Shown here: piece after piece, positions 7,581-16,503 of the stretch
Layout: each line of letters begins with the position of its first letter
How positions within the stretch are numbered: the stretch's first letter is position 1
Assembly: GCA_030252795.1 (NCBI GenBank)
Contig: CP127080.1
Coordinates: forward strand, 2,249,501-2,313,500
Origin: Porticoccaceae bacterium LTM1
GTDB lineage: Bacteria > Pseudomonadota > Gammaproteobacteria > Pseudomonadales > Porticoccaceae
Reading direction: 5' to 3'
Length of the DNA stretch: 64,000 nucleotides
Notes under the pieces: generated by a model
The model's input: the letters and a program-made list of their open reading frames with translations, nothing else
The model's database searches: none
What the model was told of the DNA's origin: nothing
Position numbers and translations under genes: made by a program

Positions 7581-8638
7581 CTTACCGTCCAGTAGGTAGT
7601 GAATATAATATTCGCTACCACACCAGTAGCAACGCCTACTACTATTGATGCAATAAATGACACCCACTTATTGCTGTATTTTTTATCAGCTTTCTCTTTG
7701 TGCTGTTCTGATTTTTTTGTTAGAAGGATATAGCTAGGCCTCTTTGTGTCAGCACTGGTTTCCGCCCATACACCAAGGAATATAGCTAAAAACAAAGAAA
7801 AAATGGTGAACACAAAAACTGAAAAGAAAAACTTACCCCAAAACCCACTTGCCATAAGTTCTAATAGCATATTCAGCTTTTGATCAATTTTTGCTGGATC
7901 ACTTATAAGTGGTTTTAACAGCTCTATCTGCTCTTGGCTTATTTTACCGGCTGAGTAAAAGCAAGCAATAATAGAGCAAACAAAGAAAGTTATTGCGAGC
8001 CCCATAGATATTTTGCCGGAGTGCTTCCGAGTAAATTCCCTCACCTTACTTTCAGGTAGAAGAATGTGCTTGCAGTGGCCGCTTAACAGTGATTCGATGT
8101 CAGCACCCCACGTTCTAGCTGTGTGGAAAACTCGGAATGATATATGCCCGCCACCCATAAGCCTAGATATCGGTATAATTGGGGAGTCTTCTGAGTCAAA
8201 TATTGCTATACCACCAGCCCCTTTTGTCACGAAGGACATTTCAATTTCTTGCTTTTCGGGATGTTCTCTATCTTGGAATTTCACAAGAAATGACCAGCTT
8301 AAATGAGCTTGGGTAGCTATGAGAGGCCTTACTTCAGTGTAACTTTTGAAATCTTCTAAGCTGTTTAATAAGACTGTTGAGTTATCATCAAAAACAAGCC
8401 TGATAGTGAACTGAATAAGGCTGGCTTGATTTTGCTGTCTCACTCGCTGACAAACGAGGTTGTATACGCTCTCAATATCATTGTGGCCAATCTCGAAAGA
8501 TCCAGTGTATGCTTTGGATATGGTTTGCGGCTTTCCTAAGAGTCCACTTATAAAGTCGCTAAAGTTTTCCGGCTCACAGGGTAATGCAATCGCAAATTGC
8601 GCCTTATCTCTTTCTCTTTCAATTACTTCCGTATCCAA
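7574..8638 (-). CDS. Hypothetical membrane protein with large soluble N-terminal region
   Basis: Protein of 354 aa. The first ~205 residues are soluble and acidic (FSDFISGLLGKPQTISKAY, SWSFLVKFQDREHPEKQEIEMSF). They are followed by hydrophobic segments near 210-230, 268-295 and 330-350, and a Lys-rich loop (KKSEQHKEKADKKYSNK) before the last one. I do not recognise it. The start is TTG 8638 with AGGAG eight bases upstream. Its stop overlaps an attC site; upstream there is GTTATGG but no complete palindrome, so it is the first gene of the array in transcription order and may mark its boundary. Confidence 0.6.
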   Translation of the reverse strand: MDTEVIERERDKAQFAIALPCEPENFSDFISGLLGKPQTISKAYTGSFEIGHNDIESVYNLVCQRVRQQNQASLIQFTIRLVFDDNSTVLLNSLEDFKSYTEVRPLIATQAHLSWSFLVKFQDREHPEKQEIEMSFVTKGAGGIAIFDSEDSPIIPISRLMGGGHISFRVFHTARTWGADIESLLSGHCKHILLPESKVREFTRKHSGKISMGLAITFFVCSIIACFYSAGKISQEQIELLKPLISDPAKIDQKLNMLLELMASGFWGKFFFSVFVFTIFSLFLAIFLGVWAETSADTKRPSYILLTKKSEQHKEKADKKYSNKWVSFIASIVVGVATGVVANIIFTTYWTVSP

Positions 8639-8679
8639 TTTTATACTCCTATCTTGATTGATCCATAACAGTTAATTAT

Positions 8680-8740
8680 GAAGCCGTGGCTTTTTTTGAC
8701 GGCTTCGTATATTTGTGCTCATAACTTTCTTTTTATGAGC
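8680..8740. repeat. Two adjacent perfect inverted repeats at the array boundary
   Basis: GAAGCCGT...ACGGCTTC (8680-8706, 8-bp stem, 11-base loop) is followed ten bases later by GCTCATAA...TTATGAGC (8717-8740, 8-bp stem, 8-base loop). They lie in the AT-rich stretch between the first cassette gene and the narX side. They could be transcription terminators, a decayed attC or a relic of attI. The remainder of 8639-8774 shows nothing else. Confidence 0.55.
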
Positions 8741-8774
8741 TACTTTTTCTTTATATTCAATATGTTATCTGTAC

Positions 8775-9041
8775 TTATGACCAATAACGACCAACGGGCT
8801 CAAGCAATGACCTTGTATAGTCGGCTTCATATTTCTGCTTGCTAGAATGAGGGCTTTGGAGTGCAACTGTTTTTATTACAGTTATATTGACGTGATATTC
8901 ATGGACGACATACGCACTCCCTTGCCGGTCAAACCAGTTTGCTTTCTGAATCAGCTGAATCTGGCTATCTGTCCACAGAGCTTTAGCCTGCAAACAGAAC
9001 AAACATACCTGTACCGAACCAAATACTATATTAACTTTCAC
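8775..9041 (-). CDS. Possible small exported protein downstream of narX
   Basis: An 88-aa frame from GTG 9041. The N-terminus MKVNIVFGSVQVCLFCLQAKA looks like a signal peptide with an AKA cleavage site, followed by LWTDSQIQLIQKANWFDRQGS and a beta-like stretch (YVVHEYHVNITVIK). An upstream TTG at 9086 is an alternative start, about 20 bases after the narX stop. No family recognised, and no attC flanks it. It is on the narX strand and may be co-transcribed with it. Coding status is uncertain. Confidence 0.35.
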   Translation of the reverse strand: MKVNIVFGSVQVCLFCLQAKALWTDSQIQLIQKANWFDRQGSAYVVHEYHVNITVIKTVALQSPHSSKQKYEADYTRSLLEPVGRYWS

Positions 9042-9107
9042 TACAAGCGCTACCCCAAAAAGATGGGTGCGCTTGATGTTGAGCAATTTCCGGGTTTCCC
9101 CGGTTTG

Positions 9108-10952
9108 TTAAACCATCTTCACCTGCTGGGACCGGGTGTATTCCGGCACAAACCGGAAGTGTACTTGCGTACCCCCCTCTTCCCCTTTCTGGATGGTCAC
9201 TTCCCCACCCAAACTGCGGCTGCGCTCCTGAATAATGGCAAGCCCGTAGTGGTTCAGTTTATTGGGGTCGTCAGGGATTCCGACTCCGTCATCACATACG
9301 GAGAGAGTAACCAGATCACCTTCCTGAGCCACCGACACTCGAATATTTTTCCCTTTGGAGTGGTAAAAGGCATTCTGCATTGATTCGCGAGCGATCTGCA
9401 GCATGTGAATTTCTTCCTGCGGGGAGAACGGGACATGTTCGAGCTGATAATCTAGGTGAAACTCAAATTCATCGGAGCGGCTTTTCAGCTGCTGTATAGT
9501 TTGTTCAAAAGCTGCTTTAAGGCTATCGCCATCCAGCTTGAGGCGGAATGTTGTAAGCAGTTCACGCAATTCCCGATACGCGGAGTTGAGGCCATTGCGC
9601 AACTCACCCATCACCTCGTCAACCTGCTCCTGAACATTTTCTTTCTGTTGCAATTTTTGCAGTCGTGATACCTGAATTTTCAGGTAGGAGAGCGCCTGAG
9701 CCAAAGAGTCATGAAGCTCCCTGGCAATAACGGTGCGCTCTGCCATCAGGGCAATACGGCGATCCTGCTCCTGCTGTTGCATCATGTGCAGGCCAGTTGC
9801 AATTTGCTCCGCAAGCGACTCAAACAATTGATGCTGCCACTCTTCCATTGGCCTGTCGGGTTGGCCACGAACAACCAACACTCCGTAGTTGGTGCCATAT
9901 TTGTTTAATGGGTATTTAAGGTCACCAACATGTGGAGCCGGGGCATTCACATGACCGATACAACTGCCACAATCCCCTACAGCACATTTTTCCGGAAGCT
10001 CTTTTTCCACGGTATGCAGACGAGCAAAAGGCTTATTGCATGACGGTGTCATAATACACAGATCCAGATCCTCTACGCCGGTCACTTCTGCCAACTCGGT
10101 AATGATCGGATCAAAATTATAATTTCCCGGCTCCAGATGATTCAGCATGCTGGAAGTTTTAAACAACAGTTCCAGCGATGCATTGCTCTGACGTAATGCC
10201 TTCGTTTTATAGCGTACTTTTTCTTCCAGGTAAGACTGCGACCGGTGAATCGACTGGCTCATATTATTCATGGTTTTTGCCAGAACAGTCAGCTCGCCTT
10301 TACCCTCCACTTTGGCAACGGCGGTAAAATCCCCCTGGCCGATTCGCTTGGCAACATTCGTTAATGTTGTAAGGGGTTTTTCAATGTGGCGATTGATAAT
10401 AAACATAGCAAACGCGGTCATCAGCAGAGTCACAAACAACGCCACACTTTGTATCAAGCGTATGCTGGCAATATTTCGCTCGGCTTGTCGCTGATAAGCC
10501 GTTACCAGGTTATCGATTTGAGCAACAAACCCCGAAATAAGCTCTAACACTGACTGATTTTCTGCAGTACTGACTCCCTGCTCAAAAGCAGGCTTAACGC
10601 GGTTTAACCATTCGCTTTTTACCTGCGCATGTAACTCTTTAAGCGATGAGGAATCGGCCAATATTAATTGCGACGTCAGTGCACCATCGTTCAGGTCCGA
10701 CTCAAATTTTTCGATCAGGGACTCAATAGACGCACTTTCATTTTCCACACCGGCTTCTTTCTGCTGAACATGCGCCACCATCCTGTAGCTTTGCATACGC
10801 AGCGAGCCTGCCACGTTAACCGCAAGCGCATCTGACTGGGCATGGTCACTGATAAATACCGAGCTGAACATACTGATGACAGCCATAGAGCTGATACAGA
10901 ACATCAGAGCGATGATTTTAAAAACGGTGGAGTGGAGGAAATCGTATTTCAT
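9108..10952 (-). CDS. narX: Nitrate/nitrite sensor histidine kinase NarX
   Basis: Inner-membrane sensor kinase of 614 aa. It has a first membrane helix (about 11-33), then the P-box for nitrate binding (VAGSLRMQSYRM, about 47-58, including the critical Arg). A periplasmic helical domain, second membrane helix (about 168-188) and HAMP follow. A Cys-containing central module (CIMTPSCNKPF, CAVGDCGSCIG) comes next, then the HisKA_3 H-box (IARELHDSLAQALSYLK) and a HATPase domain (CDDGVGIP near the end). It phosphorylates NarL. It is divergent from narG across a 251-bp spacer with a NarL-type site. Unusually it is not next to narL; a cassette array and narK lie between. Confidence 0.95.
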   Translation of the reverse strand: MKYDFLHSTVFKIIALMFCISSMAVISMFSSVFISDHAQSDALAVNVAGSLRMQSYRMVAHVQQKEAGVENESASIESLIEKFESDLNDGALTSQLILADSSSLKELHAQVKSEWLNRVKPAFEQGVSTAENQSVLELISGFVAQIDNLVTAYQRQAERNIASIRLIQSVALFVTLLMTAFAMFIINRHIEKPLTTLTNVAKRIGQGDFTAVAKVEGKGELTVLAKTMNNMSQSIHRSQSYLEEKVRYKTKALRQSNASLELLFKTSSMLNHLEPGNYNFDPIITELAEVTGVEDLDLCIMTPSCNKPFARLHTVEKELPEKCAVGDCGSCIGHVNAPAPHVGDLKYPLNKYGTNYGVLVVRGQPDRPMEEWQHQLFESLAEQIATGLHMMQQQEQDRRIALMAERTVIARELHDSLAQALSYLKIQVSRLQKLQQKENVQEQVDEVMGELRNGLNSAYRELRELLTTFRLKLDGDSLKAAFEQTIQQLKSRSDEFEFHLDYQLEHVPFSPQEEIHMLQIARESMQNAFYHSKGKNIRVSVAQEGDLVTLSVCDDGVGIPDDPNKLNHYGLAIIQERSRSLGGEVTIQKGEEGGTQVHFRFVPEYTRSQQVKMV

Positions 10953-11061
10953 GTCTCTGTGGAGATACCTCTAAAAACCTATGAGTATAGTCATCTGACT
11001 CTTATTCACAACAAATGCTTCCCTCCCCCCCACAGTACAAGGGGACATGACTTTATGCGAC

Positions 11062-11077
11062 TACCTACAAAGTGGTA
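11062..11077. promoter_or_regulatory. NarL/NarP 7-2-7 operator between narX and narG
   Basis: TACCTAC-AA-AGTGGTA: inverted heptamers TACCTAC and TACCACT, two bases apart. The second matches TACYYMT exactly. It lies 127 bp before the narG start. Another heptamer-like sequence (GGAGGTA, reverse TACCTCC) follows at about 11100. No FNR box with correct spacing was found in 10953-11203. Confidence 0.75.
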
Positions 11078-11203
11078 TCCCCCCAAAATATGCCCATTTG
11101 GAGGTACTTGTGGGCGTAGTAGCCATCCTCTTTAATCGAGCCATCGCTATGTGCAGCGCGCTTTTTAAAGCGGTGCCATCCGAACATTCAGGAGGAGTCA
11201 GGC

Positions 11204-14200
11204 GTGAGTCACTTTTTAGACAAACTGCAGTTTTTTAAGAGAAATGAGACCTCGTTTTCCGACGGTCATGGTGTTACCACCGATGAGAACCGTGGCTGGG
11301 AAGACGGCTATCGCCGTCGCTGGCAGCACGATAAAACCGTACGCTCAACTCACGGGGTTAACTGTACGGGTTCGTGCAGCTGGAAAATCTACGTCAAGGA
11401 CGGTCTGGTTACCTGGGAAACCCAGCAAACCGATTACCCGAGAACCCGTCCAGACCTGCCCAACCATGAGCCACGCGGTTGCCCTCGGGGCGCCAGCTAC
11501 TCCTGGTATATATACAGTGCCAACCGCCTCAAGTACCCGAAAGTGCGCAAACGCCTGGTTAAACTGTGGCGCGCCGCCAAAGAGCTTCACAAAGATCCGG
11601 TAGATGCCTGGGCATCTATTGTCGAAGACCCGGCCAAAACCAAAGAGTACAAACAGCAGCGCGGCATGGGTGGCTTTGTTCGCTCCAACTGGAACGAAGT
11701 CAACGAAATTATTGCCGCCTCGAACGTCTATACCATTAAAACCTACGGCCCGGATCGGGTAACCGGTTTCTCGCCGATCCCCGCGATGTCGATGGTTTCC
11801 TACGCCGCCGGTGCACGCTATCTGTCACTGATCGGCGGCAACTGCCTGAGTTTCTACGACTGGTACTGCGACCTGCCACCGGCCTCACCGCAAATCTGGG
11901 GTGAGCAGACCGACGTTCCAGAATCCGCCGACTGGTACAACTCCAACTACATCCTGTGCTGGGGTTCCAACGTACCGCAGACCCGTACCCCCGATGCCCA
12001 CTTCCTGACCGAGGTGCGCTACAAGGGCACCAAGGTAGTGGCGATCACTCCCGACTACTCCGAGGTCGCCAAACTGACCGATCACTGGCTGGCGCCCAAA
12101 CAGGGTACTGACGCGGCTCTGGCGATGGCGTTCGGTCATGTCATCCTGAAAGAGTTCCACGTCGAGAACCCATCGGCCTACTTTACTGATTACGTACGCC
12201 GTTACACCGACTTCCCGATTCTGGTGATGCTGGAACAGGATGAGGATGGCAAGCTGCATCAGGGACGTTTCCTGCGTGCATCCGACCTCTCCGACAATCT
12301 GGGCCAGGAAAATAACCCGGAATGGAAAACCATCTGCATTAATGAGGACAGTGGTGAGTTAGCCTCCCCTACCGGCTCCATCGGTTATCGCTGGGGCGAG
12401 AAGGGCAAATGGAATATTCAGCAACTGGATGGTAAATCCGGAGCTGAAATCACCCCCAAACTGTCCCTGAAAGACGGTCACGACGAGTTGGTGAATGTCG
12501 CCTTCCCGTACTTTGGCGGTGCTGAGCACGAGTTTGGTTACTTCCAGAATACTGAGCACGACGAGGTTATCGAACGCCGCATTCCGGCCAAAAAACTCAC
12601 CCTTGCCGACGGTTCCGAGGCGCTGGTTGCTACCGTATTCGACCTGACCCTGGCCAACTACGGGGTAGCCAACGGCTACGATGATCCCAATGTCGCCAGC
12701 AGCTACGACGACGACATTCCCTACACCCCGGCCTGGCAGGAACAGATTACCGGTGTGGGCCGCGAAGACGTTATCCAGATTGCCCGCGAGTTCGCCGACA
12801 GCGCCAACAAAACCCGTGGTCGCTCAATGATCATCGTCGGTGCCGGCATGAACCACTGGTACCACATGGACATGAACTACCGCGGCCTGATCAACATGCT
12901 GATGATGTGCGGCTGTATCGGCCAGAGCGGTGGCGGCTGGGCGCACTACGTGGGTCAGGAAAAACTGCGTCCGCAAACCGGCTGGCAACCGCTGGCGTTT
13001 GGCCTGGACTGGCAGCGCCCGCCTCGCCATATGAACGGCACCTCGTTCTTCTACAACCACTCCAGCCAATGGCGCTACGAAAAACTGCATATGACCGAAG
13101 TGGTGTCGCCGCTGGCCAATAAAGAAAAGTGGGCCGACTCCATTATCGACTACAACACCCGCGCCGAGCGCATGGGTTGGCTGCCGTCGGCACCGCAATT
13201 GGGTACGAACCCGCTGCAACTGTGCAAAGAAGCCGCCGAGAAAGGTGTATCACCGCAAGAGTATGCCGTGGAGCAACTGAAGTCCGGCGCCCTGAAGTTT
13301 GCCTGTGAAGATCCGGACAACCCGCAGAACTACCCGCGCAATATGTTTATCTGGCGCTCCAACCTGCTGGGTTCTTCCGGTAAAGGCCACGAGTACATGC
13401 TGCGTCACCTGCTCGGTACCAAACACGGCCTGATGGGCAAAGATTTGGGCGAAAGCGGCGACGAAAAACCGAAAGATGTGGTTTGGCACGATGACGCGCC
13501 GGAAGGCAAAGTGGATCTGCTGGTAACCCTGGACTTCCGTATGTCCACCACCTGTCTGTACTCGGACATCGTGTTGCCCACTGCTACCTGGTACGAAAAA
13601 GACGACCTCAACACCTCGGATATGCACCCGTTTATTCACCCGCTGAGTGCTGCGGTAGACCCGGTGTGGGAGTCCCGTTCCGACTGGGATATTTTCAAGG
13701 GCATCGCCAAACAGTTCTCCAAAACCGCAGAGGGACACCTTGGCGTAGAACAGGACCTGGTAACCCTGCCTATTCTCCACGACACCCCTGCCGAGCTGGC
13801 TCAACCGTTTGGTGTGAAAGCCTGGTGGAAAGGCGAATGCGACCTGATTCCGGGTAAAACCGCACCCAGTATGATTCCGGTGGAGCGCGACTACCCCAAC
13901 ACCTACGCCCGCTTTACCTCGGTAGGCCCGTTGCTGGAAAAACTCGGCAATGGCGGTAAAGGCATCAGCTGGAATACCGAAAAAGAGGTCGAATTCCTCG
14001 GTGAACTGAACCGGCGCCATATTGAGGAAGGTGCCAATAAAGGACGCCCCAAAATCGAAACCGCCATTGATGCCGCCGAAGTTATTCTGTCGCTGGCACC
14101 GGAAACCAATGGTCAGGTTGCAGTAAAAGCCTGGGCGGCGCTGAGCGAAATTACCGGGCTGGACCACACCCATCTGGCCAAGCCGAAAGAAGAGGAGAAG

Positions 14201-14965
14201 ATCCGCTTCCGTGATGTTCAGGCACAACCGCGCAAAATCATCAGCTCCCCTACCTGGTCGGGGCTGGAGGACGAGCATGTCTCCTACAACGCCGGTTACA
14301 CAAACGTCCACGAAATGATTCCCTGGCGCACCGTCACCGGTCGACAGCAGTTCTACCAGGATCACGAGTGGATGCGTGATTTCGGCGAGACCATGTGTCT
14401 GTACAAGCCACCGATCAACCTGAAAACCGTCAAGCCGATCATGAATCAGAAGCCCAACGGTAACACGGAGATCGCACTCAACTGGATTACCCCGCACCAG
14501 AAATGGGGTATCCACAGCACCTACTCCGACAACCTGTTGATGCTGACCTTGTCGCGTGGTGGCCCCATTGTGTGGCTCTCCGAACCGGATGCCGAGCGCG
14601 CCGGCATTGTCGATAACGACTGGATCGAGGTGTTCAACGTTAACGGTGCCATTGCTGCCCGGGCCGTGGTGTCCCAGCGTGTACCGGAAGGTATGAGCAT
14701 GATGTATCACGCCCAGGAGCGGATCGTGAACGTGCCCGGTGCGGAAACCACCAAAACACGCGGTGGCATTCACAACTCGGTAACCCGCGCGGTGATGAAA
14801 CCAACGCACATGATTGGTGGTTACGCCCAGCAATCCTACGGTTTCAACTACTACGGCACCGTGGGCTGTAACCGTGATGAGTTTGTGATTGTGCGCAAGA
14901 TGAGCAAGGTCGACTGGCTGGATGAAGACAGTATCGATACCGATCTGAACATGGTGGAGAAATAA
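11204..14965 (+). CDS. narG: Respiratory nitrate reductase A, alpha subunit NarG
   Basis: Molybdenum-containing catalytic subunit of 1253 aa that reduces nitrate to nitrite at the cytoplasmic face of the inner membrane. The N-terminal FS0 motif HGVNCTGSCSW, with His in the first position typical of NarG, and the later GCPRG Cys bind a [4Fe-4S] cluster. YDWYCDLPPASPQIWGEQTD carries the Asp molybdenum ligand. Length and sequence closely follow E. coli NarG from end to end. The start is GTG 11204 with GGAGGAG upstream. narH follows after 2 bases. Several long antisense frames inside it are codon-bias shadows. Confidence 0.98.
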   Translation: MSHFLDKLQFFKRNETSFSDGHGVTTDENRGWEDGYRRRWQHDKTVRSTHGVNCTGSCSWKIYVKDGLVTWETQQTDYPRTRPDLPNHEPRGCPRGASYSWYIYSANRLKYPKVRKRLVKLWRAAKELHKDPVDAWASIVEDPAKTKEYKQQRGMGGFVRSNWNEVNEIIAASNVYTIKTYGPDRVTGFSPIPAMSMVSYAAGARYLSLIGGNCLSFYDWYCDLPPASPQIWGEQTDVPESADWYNSNYILCWGSNVPQTRTPDAHFLTEVRYKGTKVVAITPDYSEVAKLTDHWLAPKQGTDAALAMAFGHVILKEFHVENPSAYFTDYVRRYTDFPILVMLEQDEDGKLHQGRFLRASDLSDNLGQENNPEWKTICINEDSGELASPTGSIGYRWGEKGKWNIQQLDGKSGAEITPKLSLKDGHDELVNVAFPYFGGAEHEFGYFQNTEHDEVIERRIPAKKLTLADGSEALVATVFDLTLANYGVANGYDDPNVASSYDDDIPYTPAWQEQITGVGREDVIQIAREFADSANKTRGRSMIIVGAGMNHWYHMDMNYRGLINMLMMCGCIGQSGGGWAHYVGQEKLRPQTGWQPLAFGLDWQRPPRHMNGTSFFYNHSSQWRYEKLHMTEVVSPLANKEKWADSIIDYNTRAERMGWLPSAPQLGTNPLQLCKEAAEKGVSPQEYAVEQLKSGALKFACEDPDNPQNYPRNMFIWRSNLLGSSGKGHEYMLRHLLGTKHGLMGKDLGESGDEKPKDVVWHDDAPEGKVDLLVTLDFRMSTTCLYSDIVLPTATWYEKDDLNTSDMHPFIHPLSAAVDPVWESRSDWDIFKGIAKQFSKTAEGHLGVEQDLVTLPILHDTPAELAQPFGVKAWWKGECDLIPGKTAPSMIPVERDYPNTYARFTSVGPLLEKLGNGGKGISWNTEKEVEFLGELNRRHIEEGANKGRPKIETAIDAAEVILSLAPETNGQVAVKAWAALSEITGLDHTHLAKPKEEEKIRFRDVQAQPRKIISSPTWSGLEDEHVSYNAGYTNVHEMIPWRTVTGRQQFYQDHEWMRDFGETMCLYKPPINLKTVKPIMNQKPNGNTEIALNWITPHQKWGIHSTYSDNLLMLTLSRGGPIVWLSEPDAERAGIVDNDWIEVFNVNGAIAARAVVSQRVPEGMSMMYHAQERIVNVPGAETTKTRGGIHNSVTRAVMKPTHMIGGYAQQSYGFNYYGTVGCNRDEFVIVRKMSKVDWLDEDSIDTDLNMVEK

Positions 14966-14967
14966 TC

Positions 14968-16494
14968 ATGAAAGTAAGAGCACAAATCGGCATGGTGCTG
15001 AATCTGGATAAGTGTATCGGCTGCCACACCTGTTCAGTTACCTGTAAAAACGTCTGGACCTCCCGCGAGGGGGTCGAGTACGCCTGGTTCAACAACGTGG
15101 AGACCAAACCCGGCGTTGGTTACCCCAAAGAGTGGGAAAACCAGGACAAGTGGAACGGCGGCTGGAAACGCCACAACGACGGTTCCCTGACCCCGCGCCA
15201 GGGTGGCAAGCTGCGAGTGTTGGCGAATATTTTCGCCAACCCGGACCTGCCGGAGATTGACGACTACTACGAACCGTTCGACTTCGACTACCAGCACCTG
15301 CACAAGGCTGGCGAGAGCAAGCATCAGCCTGTAGCTCGCCCACGCTCGTTGATCACTGGTCAGCGCATGGAGAAAATCGAGTGGGGCCCAAACTGGGAAG
15401 AAATTCTCGGTACCGAATTCGCCAAGCGCCGCAAGGACAAAAACTTCGACCAGATTCAGGCGGATATCTACGGCGAATTTGAAAAGACCTTCATGATGTA
15501 TCTGCCGCGTCTCTGCGAGCACTGCATCAACCCTGCCTGTGTCGCCTCTTGCCCAAGTGGTGCGATCTACAAGCGTGAAGAAGATGGCATTGTGCTGATC
15601 GACCAGGACAAGTGCCGCGGCTGGCGGATGTGTGTCAGCGGCTGTCCGTACAAAAAGATCTACTACAACTGGAAAACCGGCAAGTCTGAAAAATGTATTT
15701 TCTGCTACCCGCGTATTGAAGCCGGTCAGCCCACGGTCTGCTCGGAAACCTGTGTTGGTCGCATTCGCTACCTCGGCGTAATGCTCTACGACGCGGACCG
15801 CATTAAAGAAGCGGCATCGGTTCCCAACGACAAGGATCTGTACCAGGCGCAGTGTGACATCTTCCTGGACCCATATGACCCAGAGGTTCAGGAAGCCGCC
15901 CGCAAAGAAGGCATTCCCCAAGCCTGGCTGGACGCGGCACAAGCATCACCGGTGTACAAAATGGCCATGGACTGGAAAGTCGCTCTGCCACTGCACCCGG
16001 AATACCGGACCCTGCCGATGGTGTGGTACGTACCGCCACTGAGCCCGATCCAGTCTGTAGTAGAGAGCGGCAAGGTGCCAATGAACGGGGTATTCCCCGA
16101 TATCGACGCCCTGCGAATTCCGGTGAAATACCTCGCCAACATGCTCACTGCGGGTGACGAAGCCCCGGTGGTGAAAGCCCTGGAACGGATGATCGCGATG
16201 CGCGCTTTCAAACGCGCCCAACAGGTGGACGGCGTAGAAGCCCTCGACGTACTGGAAAAAGTATCGCTGAGTACTGCCCAGGTTGAAGAGATGTACCGCT
16301 ACATGGCGCTGGCTAACTACGAAGACCGCTTTGTGATTCCAACCAGCCACCGCGCCTATGCAGAGGACGCCTACGACATGAAATCCGGTTGCGGCTTCAG
16401 CTTCGGCAACGGTTGCTCCAGCAGTGGCAGCGATATGTTTGGCTCCAAACAGCAGACCGTGCGCCACGTCATCCCAGTGGAAATCCAGGACTAG
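14968..16494 (+). CDS. narH: Respiratory nitrate reductase A, beta subunit NarH
   Basis: Electron-transfer subunit of 508 aa carrying four iron-sulfur clusters between NarI hemes and NarG. Cys groups are visible at CIGCHTCSVTC, CEHCINPACVASCPSG, CRGWRMCVSGCPYK and CIFCYPR. In the third group Trp replaces one Cys (C-R-G-W-R-M-C), which gives the [3Fe-4S] cluster characteristic of NarH. The last ~30 residues contain a Cys/Gly/Ser-rich tail (CGFSFGNGCSSSGSD) not expected to bind a core cluster. Located in the narGHJI operon. Confidence 0.98.
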   Translation: MKVRAQIGMVLNLDKCIGCHTCSVTCKNVWTSREGVEYAWFNNVETKPGVGYPKEWENQDKWNGGWKRHNDGSLTPRQGGKLRVLANIFANPDLPEIDDYYEPFDFDYQHLHKAGESKHQPVARPRSLITGQRMEKIEWGPNWEEILGTEFAKRRKDKNFDQIQADIYGEFEKTFMMYLPRLCEHCINPACVASCPSGAIYKREEDGIVLIDQDKCRGWRMCVSGCPYKKIYYNWKTGKSEKCIFCYPRIEAGQPTVCSETCVGRIRYLGVMLYDADRIKEAASVPNDKDLYQAQCDIFLDPYDPEVQEAARKEGIPQAWLDAAQASPVYKMAMDWKVALPLHPEYRTLPMVWYVPPLSPIQSVVESGKVPMNGVFPDIDALRIPVKYLANMLTAGDEAPVVKALERMIAMRAFKRAQQVDGVEALDVLEKVSLSTAQVEEMYRYMALANYEDRFVIPTSHRAYAEDAYDMKSGCGFSFGNGCSSSGSDMFGSKQQTVRHVIPVEIQD

Positions 16495-16503
16495 GAGTTA
16501 ACG

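Noticed and set aside
8847-9383. 178-codon plus-strand frame spanning the end of narX
   Set aside because: It is antisense to the narX 3' end and has no domain; narX is certain.
13250-14833. 527-codon open frame antisense to narG
   Set aside because: It lies fully inside narG on the opposite strand, has no recognisable domain and arises from codon bias. The same applies to frames at 15034-15942 and 22549-24432.
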